DNA of 60,772 nt, taken from positions 16,001 to 76,772 of the forward strand of contig CACCID010000005.1 in the NCBI GenBank assembly GCA_902545945.1, given 5' to 3'. Positions 53,568 to 60,772 of this stretch are shown here, one piece after another. Each line of letters begins with the position of its first letter. The stretch's first letter is position 1. The position numbers and the translations under genes are program-made. Source of the stretch: an uncultured Pelagibacteraceae bacterium. Lineage in GTDB: Bacteria; Pseudomonadota; Alphaproteobacteria; Pelagibacterales; Pelagibacteraceae. The notes beneath the pieces are model-generated. The model saw only the letters and a program-made list of their open reading frames with translations. It was not told the origin of the DNA and searched no databases.

Positions 53568-56500
53568 TTAGTATGAGATCTTAAACTGATAGGATTGTCT
53601 AATTTATCAAGCATTTCTATCGGACAAATTTGTTTAAATTTTTTAAGTTCTTTTCCAAAGTCATTTAATATTTTCTGAGCAATTTTTGAATTTGTTTCTT
53701 TGACAAAAATATTTAAACTTTCTTTTAAAAACTCCTTCCAATAATCTGTTTCAACTTCTTGCCAAACTATTGAGGTTGGATTAACAAAATTTTCAAATGT
53801 ATTATTATCATCATAAACAAATGCCATTCCACCAGTCATTCCTGCTCCAAAATTATCACCTACTTCTCCAAGTATTATAGCTGTTCCACCTGTCATATAC
53901 TCACAACCGTGGGCTCCACAACCTTCGACAATTGAAAAACATCCAGAATTCCTCACGGCGAATCTCTCTCCAGCTTGTCCGGAGGCATAAAGATTACCTG
54001 AAGTTGCTCCGTACAAAACAGTATTACCAATTATAGTGTTTTCATTTGAAACCAATGAACTTTTAGGAGAAGGGTACACCACAATTGTTCCTCCGGATAA
54101 ACCTTTACCAACATAATCGTTACAGTCACCTTCAACTGAAAGCTTTATACCTTTTGTTAAAAAGGCTCCAAGCGATTGCCCGGCTGACCCCTCCAGTTTA
54201 ATTTGTACCGTATTTTCGACCAATTTGTTGTTGCCAAATTTTTTATAAATACGATGAGATAACCTTGTTCCTACAGATCTTGATGTATTTTCTATCTCAA
54301 AATTAAAAATATTTTCTTTGTCTAATTTAATTTTGTCTTTTATCTCGGACCAGATTTTTTCATCAAGAGTATCTGGTACTTCGTTAATGTGCTTATCTTT
54401 ACAATATCTTAAATTTTCACCTGGGTCTGCTTGAACCAATAAAGGATTTAAATCTAAATCATCTAAATTAGATGCACCTTTATTAATCTGGGTTAATAAA
54501 TCTGTTCTTCCAATTATTTCATTGATTGACTTAAATCCTAGAGAGGCAAGGATCTCTCTTACTTCCATCGCAGCAAATTTAAATAAATTAACAACTTTCT
54601 CTGGAGTACCTGTAAATTTTTCACGTAGAGCTTCGTCTTGACTGCAAACTCCAACTGGACATGTGTTCGAATGACATTGTCTTACCATTATACATCCCAT
54701 AGCAACTAAAGATGATGTTCCCATACCATATTCTTCGGCACCCATCATAGCTGCCATGACAATATCTCGACCGGTTTTTAATCCCCCATCCGTTCTTAAA
54801 GTAACATTATGTCTTAAATTATTTAATGTGAGAATTTGATTTGCCTCTGTTAAACCCATCTCCCAAGGTATGCCAGCGTATTTTATACTAGTTTGAGGGC
54901 TTGCACCTGTACCTCCTGAGTGACCTGAAATCAGAATTATGTCTGCTTTAGCTTTAGCAACTCCAGCTGCGATTGTTCCTATACCAGTAGATGCAACTAA
55001 TTTTACTCCAACTCTAGCACTCGGATTAATTTGTTTTAAGTCATAAATTAACTGTGCTAAATCCTCTATGGAATAAATGTCATGATGCGGAGGAGGTGAT
55101 ATTAAAGTAACGCCTGGTGTTGAGTGTCTCAATCTAGCTATTTCTCTCGTTACTTTAAAACCAGGGAGCTGTCCACCTTCACCTGGTTTAGCTCCTTGAG
55201 CTATTTTTATCTCTATTTCATTAGCATTATTTAAATAATCAACAGTCACTCCAAACCTTGCGGATGCAATTTGTTTTACTCTTGAATTAGCACTGTCTCC
55301 GTTGGGTAATGTTTTAAATCTTTTAGCATCCTCTCCCCCTTCTCCGCTACAAGAAGCGCCTTTAATTCTGTTCATTCCAATTGCTAAAGTTTCATGAGCT
55401 TCTGCTGATAAAGCTCCATGCGACATGCTTCCGCTACCAAACCGTTTTAAGATTTCTTCAATAGACTCAACGTCGTTTATATTAATAGGTTTTCTTTGCT
55501 TTTTAAATTCTAAAAGATCTCTAATATTAATTGGAGGAAGATTATTAATTCCAGCTGAATACTTTTTATACAGTTCGTAAGATCCACTCCCAACAGCGTT
55601 TTGTAATAAATGAATAAGTTTTCCTTGATACTGATGATCTTCCCCGCTTTTCCTGTATCTATACAAACCACCTATAGGAAGAGTGAAAACGTTTTTAGAG
55701 TTGAATTTTTCGTGAAGCTCTTTAATTTTTTTCTCAATTCCTATTACGCCTATTCCTGAAATTCGTGAGGACATTCCTGGAAAATAATCTGAAACAATTG
55801 CTCTACTCAAACCAACTGCCTCAAAATTACATCCTCCTCTATACGAACTTATTACGGAAATACCCATCTTTGACATAATTTTAAGTAAGCCAGCATCAAT
55901 TGATTTTTTAAATTTTTTTACGCAACTGTTGAAGTCGGATTTACCAAATAATTTTTTTTCATATCTTTGATGGATACAATCTATAGCTAAATAGGGATTA
56001 ACTGTAGTAGCGCCAACTCCGATTAAAATTGCAAATGAGTGTGTATCCATTGCATCTGAGCATTCTACATTCAAAGAGCAATAACCTCTTAACCCATGTT
56101 TTACTAAATGAGAATGAACAGCACCAACAGTCAATATACTTGGAATACTCGCTTTATGTTCAGAAATGCTTTTATCACTTAATATTAAACATGTACTTCC
56201 CTCTCTTACCGATGTTTCGGCTTCTTCACGGATTTTCTCGATTCTTTCTTTTAAATTACTTTTAATATCAAAAGTACAGTCAATTATTTTTATTTTTTTA
56301 GAAAAAAATTTTTTGAATTTTTTAAATTGAGAATTTGTAAGAACAGGACTATCTAATACGTAAATATTTTCCTCTGTTAAGTTATCAAAATCTAAAATAT
56401 TTCCTAGATTTCCAAATCTTGTTTTTAAACTCATAACTTTATTTTCTCTCAAAGAGTCTATGGGTGGGTTAGTTACTTGGCTAAAATTTTGTCTAAAATA

Positions 56501-58051
56501 ATGTGACACTGGCCTAAAATGACTCGATAAAACTGCCACAGGTGTATCGTCTCCCATAGATCCTGATGCTTCTTTGCCCTCTTCGGCCATTGGATGCAAT
56601 ATCAGTTCTAAATCTTCAATGCTTAATCCAGACAAGTATTGTCTTTTTCTTAAATCTTCGCCTGTAAAATTTGGTTTTTCATCCTCTGCTGATATTTTTT
56701 TTTCAATATCAATTATTTGTTTAGAATATTTTTTATAATCTTTAGCCAGAAGGTCTTTGATCTCTTTATCCTTAAATAATTTTCCTTTTTTAAGATCAAT
56801 TGCAATTATTTGTCCTGGCCCAAGTTTGCCTTTTTCAATAATTTTTTCTTCCGAGATTTTTATCATTCCTGTTTCAGATCCTACAAAAAATAAATCGTCA
56901 GATGTAATAGAATATCTTAATGGTCTCAAACCGTTTCTATCAGAAGATGCTAAAACCCACTTTGCGTCTGTCGCACATATTGCAGCAGGACCATCCCAAG
57001 GTTCAATTGTGCTATTTAAAAAATTAAATAAATCTTGATGATTTTTAGGAACTGTTTTGCTTCTTTTTGACCAAGAGTCAGGGATCATCATTAACTTAAT
57101 TAGAGGAGCTAATTTTCCAGAGTGGACAAGCAATTCAAAAACGTTATCTAAAGCACCAGAGTCTGACGAACTCCTAATTACTGGTTTTAAATCTTTTACA
57201 TTTTTAAATAACGGGCTAGACATGTCTTGTTCATGTATTTTCATCCAGTTAATATTTCCTTTTACAGTATTAATTTCACCATTATGAGCTAATGTTCTAA
57301 ATGGTTGTGCCAAATCCCAACTTGGGAAAGTATTTGTAGAATATCTTTGATGGAAAACAGCAAACCTTGAAGTTAATTTTTTATCGTTAAGATCTGGATA
57401 AAATTCGGATAACATTTCAGCTAAAAACATCCCCTTGTAAACAATAGACCTAGAACTAAATGAACAAATGTAAAAATCTTTTAATTGTTTTTCTCTTGCA
57501 ACTTTTTCAATTTTTTTTCTAGTTTCAAATAGGTCTCTTTCAAGTGCGTTTGTCTCAAGGTTTTCATTTTTTTTAAACATTACTTGTGCTATTTCAGGTC
57601 TGTTACGATCTGCAGTTTTTCCTAAGACGCTAGGATTAATTGGAACTTGCCTCCATCCATAAATATAATAATTTTCAGCTAATAATGATGACTCTATTAT
57701 TTCTCTACATTTTTCTTGCTCTGCATAGTCTGTCCTAGGCAAAAATACCATTCCAACACATATTCTTTTACTATCATCAGGAGTATGACCTGTAGATAAA
57801 ATTTTTTCTTTAAAGAAATCAGGAGCTATCTCAATTTGAATTCCAGCTCCATCCCCGGATTTCCCGTCCGCATCAACCGCACCTCTATGCCAAATAGCTT
57901 TTAAGGCCTTTATTCCATATTCAACAATTTTTCGAGATTTTTTTCCATTCGTTGACGCAATTAAGCCAACACCGCAAGCATCATGTTCCATTTGATGACT
58001 ATAGTTAAAACTTTTTTCTAAAATCTTTTTATTTTTTTCGTAATTTTTCAT
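53546..58051 (-). CDS. gltB: Glutamate synthase (NADPH), large subunit
   Basis: About 1501 residues from ATG 58051; a TTG at 58069 lies in the end of gltD and is less likely. GltB splits glutamine and forms glutamate from 2-oxoglutarate. The class II amidotransferase domain starts at Cys26 (HDACGVGLIAS), implying removal of 25 residues. The FMN barrel contains the 3Fe-4S motif region CIMVRQCHSNTCPVGVC. The C-terminal GXGXG beta-helix has GATSGNLYASGQAGERFAV and related repeats. It is 4 bp after gltD. Its 3' end overlaps the 5'-incomplete epimerase-like gene by 22 bp. Confidence 0.97.
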   Translation of the reverse strand: MKNYEKNKKILEKSFNYSHQMEHDACGVGLIASTNGKKSRKIVEYGIKALKAIWHRGAVDADGKSGDGAGIQIEIAPDFFKEKILSTGHTPDDSKRICVGMVFLPRTDYAEQEKCREIIESSLLAENYYIYGWRQVPINPSVLGKTADRNRPEIAQVMFKKNENLETNALERDLFETRKKIEKVAREKQLKDFYICSFSSRSIVYKGMFLAEMLSEFYPDLNDKKLTSRFAVFHQRYSTNTFPSWDLAQPFRTLAHNGEINTVKGNINWMKIHEQDMSSPLFKNVKDLKPVIRSSSDSGALDNVFELLVHSGKLAPLIKLMMIPDSWSKRSKTVPKNHQDLFNFLNSTIEPWDGPAAICATDAKWVLASSDRNGLRPLRYSITSDDLFFVGSETGMIKISEEKIIEKGKLGPGQIIAIDLKKGKLFKDKEIKDLLAKDYKKYSKQIIDIEKKISAEDEKPNFTGEDLRKRQYLSGLSIEDLELILHPMAEEGKEASGSMGDDTPVAVLSSHFRPVSHYFRQNFSQVTNPPIDSLRENKVMSLKTRFGNLGNILDFDNLTEENIYVLDSPVLTNSQFKKFKKFFSKKIKIIDCTFDIKSNLKERIEKIREEAETSVREGSTCLILSDKSISEHKASIPSILTVGAVHSHLVKHGLRGYCSLNVECSDAMDTHSFAILIGVGATTVNPYLAIDCIHQRYEKKLFGKSDFNSCVKKFKKSIDAGLLKIMSKMGISVISSYRGGCNFEAVGLSRAIVSDYFPGMSSRISGIGVIGIEKKIKELHEKFNSKNVFTLPIGGLYRYRKSGEDHQYQGKLIHLLQNAVGSGSYELYKKYSAGINNLPPINIRDLLEFKKQRKPININDVESIEEILKRFGSGSMSHGALSAEAHETLAIGMNRIKGASCSGEGGEDAKRFKTLPNGDSANSRVKQIASARFGVTVDYLNNANEIEIKIAQGAKPGEGGQLPGFKVTREIARLRHSTPGVTLISPPPHHDIYSIEDLAQLIYDLKQINPSARVGVKLVASTGIGTIAAGVAKAKADIILISGHSGGTGASPQTSIKYAGIPWEMGLTEANQILTLNNLRHNVTLRTDGGLKTGRDIVMAAMMGAEEYGMGTSSLVAMGCIMVRQCHSNTCPVGVCSQDEALREKFTGTPEKVVNLFKFAAMEVREILASLGFKSINEIIGRTDLLTQINKGASNLDDLDLNPLLVQADPGENLRYCKDKHINEVPDTLDEKIWSEIKDKIKLDKENIFNFEIENTSRSVGTRLSHRIYKKFGNNKLVENTVQIKLEGSAGQSLGAFLTKGIKLSVEGDCNDYVGKGLSGGTIVVYPSPKSSLVSNENTIIGNTVLYGATSGNLYASGQAGERFAVRNSGCFSIVEGCGAHGCEYMTGGTAIILGEVGDNFGAGMTGGMAFVYDDNNTFENFVNPTSIVWQEVETDYWKEFLKESLNIFVKETNSKIAQKILNDFGKELKKFKQICPIEMLDKLDNPISLRSHTKKVSLIS

Positions 58052-58055
58052 ATAA

Positions 58056-59501
58056 CTAAGCTGCCTCAAAAGATTTATTTTTAATCATTTTTGATTTTAA
58101 ATATTTTTCAATTTGAACTGCCGCATCTCTACCGTCTCTTATTGCCCAAACTACTAAAGATGCTCCTCTAACAATGTCTCCAGCTGCGAAAATTCCGTCT
58201 AAATTTGTTTGCATTGTATTTAAATCTATCTTTAAAGTTCCCCATTGAGAGACTACTAGCTCTTCCGCATTAAATAACTTTGGTAAATTTTCTGGATCAA
58301 AACCAAGAGACTTGATCACAAGATCAGCTGGGATTTTATATTCCGATCCCATTTCAACAACTGGTCTTCTTCTCCCAGAAGAGTCAGGTTCTCCTAATTT
58401 CATTTTATCAACTTCTACAGCTTCAACTTTCGTGCTTCCAATAAATCTTTTAGGACTTGTTAACCATACAAAATCAACTCCTTCCTCTATCGCATTTCCG
58501 ACTTCTCTTGCCGACCCAGGCATATTTTCTCTATCTCTTCTATACAAGCATTTTACTGATTTTGCCTTTTGTCTAACTGAGGTTCTTACACAGTCCATTG
58601 CTGTATCTCCGCCACCAATCACAACAACATTTTTACCTTCTGCATTTAATGTTCCATCATCAAATAATTTTACTTTGTCTCCTAATCCTTTTCTATTAGA
58701 AGCTGTTAAAAAATCCATTGCAGGAAAAATATTTTGAAGATTTTTTCCTGGAATATCTATCTCTCTAGCTTTGTAAACACCTGTCGAAATTAAAATTGCA
58801 TCATGTTTTTCTTTTAATTCATTTAAAGTTATGTTTTTTCCTACTTCAAAATTTTGAACGAATTTTATTCCAGTTTCTTTAAGTAATTTAGTTCTTCTCT
58901 CAACTACAAACTTTTCTAATTTAAAATTTGGAATTCCATATATTAAAAGACCTCCTGGTCTATCGTACCTGTCATAAATTGTAACTTGATAACCCAACTT
59001 TCGTAATTCTTCAGCACAAGCCATGCCTGCAGGTCCTGCACCGATTATACCTACTGTTTGTTTAAGTTCTTTTCTAACTTTAAAAGGTTTCACCCAGCCT
59101 TTATCCCAAGCAGTATCAGTTATGTATTTTTCTATTGATCCAATTGTTACTGTTCCGTGGCCAGATTGTTCGATAACACAGTTACCTTCGCAAAGCCTGT
59201 CTTGTGGACATATCCTTCCGCAAACTTCAGGCATATTATTTGTACTTTGAGAAACTTCATAAGCTTCTTTTAGCCTACCTTCAGCAGTTAATTTTAACCA
59301 ATCTGGAATATTGTTACTTAATGGACAATGAATTTGGCAAAAAGGCACTCCACATTGAGAACATCTGCTTGATTGCTCTTGAGCTTTATTGGTTATGTAA
59401 TCTTTGTAGATTTCATTAAAGTCTTCTTTTCTCTTTTCTGTAACTCTTTTTTCAGGAGTTTCTTGTTGTAAATCTACAAATTTAAGCATTTTTTTTACCA
59501 T
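58056..59501 (-). CDS. gltD: Glutamate synthase (NADPH), small subunit
   Basis: A 481-residue FAD/NADPH protein that feeds electrons to GltB. The N-terminal Fe-S domain has CSQCGVPFCQIHC (Cys47, 50, 55, 59) and CGRICPQDRLCEGNC. FAD binding is at GIIGAGPAGMACAEEL and NADPH binding at VVIGGGDTAMDCVRTS. Either ATG 59501 or ATG 59489 may be the start; neither has a clear ribosome site. gltD comes first, then gltB. The upstream 164 bp holds a promoter-like pair and a perfect dyad. Confidence 0.97.
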   Translation of the reverse strand: MVKKMLKFVDLQQETPEKRVTEKRKEDFNEIYKDYITNKAQEQSSRCSQCGVPFCQIHCPLSNNIPDWLKLTAEGRLKEAYEVSQSTNNMPEVCGRICPQDRLCEGNCVIEQSGHGTVTIGSIEKYITDTAWDKGWVKPFKVRKELKQTVGIIGAGPAGMACAEELRKLGYQVTIYDRYDRPGGLLIYGIPNFKLEKFVVERRTKLLKETGIKFVQNFEVGKNITLNELKEKHDAILISTGVYKAREIDIPGKNLQNIFPAMDFLTASNRKGLGDKVKLFDDGTLNAEGKNVVVIGGGDTAMDCVRTSVRQKAKSVKCLYRRDRENMPGSAREVGNAIEEGVDFVWLTSPKRFIGSTKVEAVEVDKMKLGEPDSSGRRRPVVEMGSEYKIPADLVIKSLGFDPENLPKLFNAEELVVSQWGTLKIDLNTMQTNLDGIFAAGDIVRGASLVVWAIRDGRDAAVQIEKYLKSKMIKNKSFEAA

Positions 59502-59567
59502 GACAGAGTTAAATAAATAAAGTTTATCGTGAAAGATAGCTTTTAAAGGTCAGTAGTTATTACCTAT

Positions 59568-59597
59568 ATTATAAAAGCCTTAAATAATTAATGTCAT
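59568..59597 (-). promoter_or_regulatory. Probable gltD-gltB promoter
   Basis: On the minus strand a perfect -10 TATAAT (59573-59568) is preceded by ATGACA (18 nt spacer) or TGACAT (17 nt). The start of transcription would be near 59561, giving a leader of about 60 nt before gltD. Confidence 0.5.
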
Positions 59598-59600
59598 TTT

Positions 59601-59619
59601 ATGCATACCTGTTATGCAT
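59601..59619. promoter_or_regulatory. Perfect dyad ATGCATA-CCTGT-TATGCAT between gltD and uppP
   Basis: Seven-base arms (59601-59607 and 59613-59619) flank a 5-nt spacer. It lies just upstream of the proposed gltD -35 box, centred about 50 bp before the predicted start, a usual position for an activator. It is also 47 bp from the uppP start. The protein that binds it is unknown. Confidence 0.5.
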
Positions 59620-59665
59620 TAAGTATTGCTAATAAAAAAACAATCTTTATTTTTATTTTAAAACA

Positions 59666-60424
59666 GTGATTGAAATATTTATCTTATCTCTAATACAAGG
59701 TGTGACGGAGTTTTTACCGATTAGTTCATCTTCTCATTTAATTATATTTTCAGACATTTTAAACTTTAAAGATCAAAGTCTGTCAATTGATGTAAGTCTG
59801 CATATAGGATCATTTGCTGCTGTATTAACATATTTTCACAAAGATATAAGAGGCTTGATAAAAAATAAATTTCTTTTCTTTAAAATTTTTATTTCTTCAT
59901 TACCAATTATGATAATTGGCTATTATTTGGTTGACTCAGGTTTAATAAATAAAGTTAGAAATTTAGAAACAATAGCTTGGATGACAATTATTTTTGGTCT
60001 CTTACTATACTTTAGTGATAAATTTAAATTAACAAATCAGATAAATGATAACTTTAATTATAAGTCGGCAATTTTCATTGGAATTTTTCAAATTCTAGCA
60101 TTGATTCCAGGTGTTAGTAGATCTGGAATTGCCATAACAGCTGCAAGATTTTTAAATTTTAAGAGAGTGGACTCTGCAAAGATATCTTTTTTAATATCAA
60201 TTCCAATTTTAGGTGCAGTATCAATTTTTGGTTTAAAAAACTTAATTTTTTTAGAAGATGATTATTTACTTAAACTTAATATAATTTCTATTATTTTATC
60301 TTTTGTATTTTCATACATAACTATTAAATTTTTTTTACTTTATATTAGTAAATTTAATTTAAATTTATTTGTTTTTTATAGAGTAATTTTGGGGGCAGTA
60401 TTGATTTACTTGGCTTATTTATAG
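59666..60424 (+). CDS. uppP: Undecaprenyl-diphosphatase (BacA type)
   Basis: A 252-residue membrane phosphatase that recycles the undecaprenyl carrier lipid used for peptidoglycan and surface glycans. The start is GTG 59666. Motif 1 is QGVTEFLPISSSSHL (11-25) and motif 2 is PGVSRSGIAITAARF, with seven to eight membrane helices. It is divergent from gltD across 164 bp that include the dyad at 59601. Confidence 0.95.
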   Translation: MIEIFILSLIQGVTEFLPISSSSHLIIFSDILNFKDQSLSIDVSLHIGSFAAVLTYFHKDIRGLIKNKFLFFKIFISSLPIMIIGYYLVDSGLINKVRNLETIAWMTIIFGLLLYFSDKFKLTNQINDNFNYKSAIFIGIFQILALIPGVSRSGIAITAARFLNFKRVDSAKISFLISIPILGAVSIFGLKNLIFLEDDYLLKLNIISIILSFVFSYITIKFFLLYISKFNLNLFVFYRVILGAVLIYLAYL

Positions 60425-60427
60425 AAT

Positions 60428-60523
60428 TTATAAAATTAATGTCAAAATTAATAAAATTATTAACACAATCAACAAAAAGACGATGACTGATTTTTGCAAA
60501 GATAAATTAAATAAAAATTTCAT
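60428..60523 (-). CDS. Possible very small hydrophobic protein (31 aa)
   Basis: From ATG 60523 the minus strand encodes MKFLFNLSLQKSVIVFL and then a near-uniform run of Ile, Leu and Val to the stop at 60428. It is a single predicted membrane helix lying 41 bp downstream of tRNA-Arg on the same strand. Short hydrophobic frames arise easily in A+T-rich DNA, so this may be chance. It is listed because it fills the only gap between uppP and the tRNA. Confidence 0.25.
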   Translation of the reverse strand: MKFLFNLSLQKSVIVFLLIVLIILLILTLIL

Positions 60524-60564
60524 TAATATCTTATTTACGATTTTTAGAAAAAAATCAAACAAAA

Positions 60565-60641
60565 TGGCGCGCCTGCTAGGATTTGAACCCAGAACCTCCT
60601 GGTCCGTAGCCAAGTGCTCTATCCAGTTGAGCTACAGGCGC
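60565..60641 (-). tRNA. tRNA-Arg (ACG)
   Basis: A 77-nt cloverleaf with encoded CCA on the minus strand. The acceptor is GCGCCTG/CAGGCGC, the anticodon stem-loop CTTGG-CTACGGA-CCAGG gives ACG (read as ICG after deamination), and the D-loop and T-loop (TTCAAAT) are normal. It is a useful contrast to the abnormal tRNA-Phe in the same window. Confidence 0.97.
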
Positions 60642-60691
60642 AATAAATCTATTGTTATTGAACAAAGCTTAAAATAAATTAATAATATCTT

Positions 60692-60772
60692 ATGTTGTCT
60701 AAAATTCAAAATTCAAAGCATCTGATTATAAATTTTTTAATATCATTAATACCAATTACCTATATCTCAGGA
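60692..60772 (+). CDS. Start of a membrane protein, possibly O-antigen ligase/polymerase-like (partial)
   Basis: Only 27 codons are visible from ATG 60692: MLSKIQNSKHLIINFLISLI and then PITYISG at the window edge. A short charged start followed by a hydrophobic helix with Pro-Ile-Thr-Tyr-Ile-Ser-Gly is like the N-terminus of O-antigen ligase-type proteins from SAR11 genomes. That assignment is a guess from a short piece. A location next to tRNA-Arg and uppP would suit a surface-glycan cluster. Confidence 0.4.
   Translation, partial: MLSKIQNSKHLIINFLISLIPITYISG

Noticed and set aside
60483-60677. Open frame of 64 codons including ARLLGFEPRTSWSVAKCS
   Set aside because: It is the antisense of tRNA-Arg, again a typical artefact. 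The opposite-strand frame that begins in the tRNA (60613) is rejected for the same reason; only its last 31 codons, from ATG 60523, are kept as a weak candidate.
1-60772. CRISPR arrays, insertion sequences, prophage genes, toxin-antitoxin pairs and restriction systems
   Set aside because: No regularly spaced repeats, transposase or integrase motifs, or recognisable defence genes were seen in any frame. Dot-plot repeat analysis was not possible.

Overview
The window looks like a stretch of core chromosome from a SAR11-type alphaproteobacterium (Pelagibacterales, 'Candidatus Pelagibacter' or a close relative). The reasons are strong A+T bias (judged by eye, not computed), lysine/asparagine/isoleucine-rich proteins, almost no intergenic DNA, many ATGA or TAATG gene overlaps, and gene neighbourhoods known from alphaproteobacteria: secA divergent from argJ; murA with DUF2948, hisD and infA; rpmH-rnpA-yidD-yidC-argB; bolA-dnaJ-cobS-cobT-rpmB; a class I lysyl-tRNA synthetase. 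I see no rRNA operon, insertion sequence, prophage, CRISPR array or replication origin.

Layout. 1-4.1 kb: ispG (cut by the window edge), lysC, ubiG, a DUF1178 protein and argJ. 4.1-8.1 kb: secA and a photolyase. 8.2-15 kb (minus strand): infA and a tRNA-Phe that share one base, hisD, DUF2948, murA, dcd, three small unknown genes (one only 42 codons), a DUF255 thioredoxin-fold protein and a TVP38-type membrane protein. 15-22.2 kb (plus): rpmH, rnpA, yidD, yidC, argB, a HAD nucleotidase, dapD, dapE, a SET-domain protein and a family 2 glycosyltransferase. 22.2-26.3 kb (minus): truA, fmt, def, a large exported unknown and a small membrane protein. 26.3-31.5 kb: aroK, aroB, bolA, then dnaJ-like, cobS-like and cobT-like genes. 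31.5-35 kb (minus): a YhhQ-type transporter, rpmB, pyrD, lysK. 35-38.8 kb (plus): trkH, an AmpG-like transporter and a cytosolic NlpC/P60 peptidase. 38.8-42.3 kb: tRNA-Ser beside a small nucleotide-sugar/glycosyltransferase group. 42.4-52 kb (minus): a glycosyltransferase followed by thrS-infC-rpmI-rplT-pheS-pheT-lepA. 52-59.5 kb: an alpha/beta hydrolase, a 5'-incomplete NAD-epimerase-like gene, gltB and gltD. 59.6 kb to the end: uppP, tRNA-Arg and the start of a membrane protein.

Functionally the window holds amino-acid synthesis (Lys, Arg, His, aromatic, Glu), the translation and secretion core, envelope synthesis and peptidoglycan recycling. No obvious new defence or mobile system is visible. 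The parts most worth a second look are: a tRNA-Phe that has lost both sides of a conserved D-loop/T-loop contact; a CobS/CobT-like AAA+/VWA pair with a zinc-finger J-protein in a lineage not known to make cobalamin; a possible pseudoknot or terminator RNA next to tRNA-Ser; two small genes easily missed by gene callers; the NAD-epimerase-like gene with no normal start codon and no nucleotide-binding N-terminus; and a perfect dyad between gltD and uppP.
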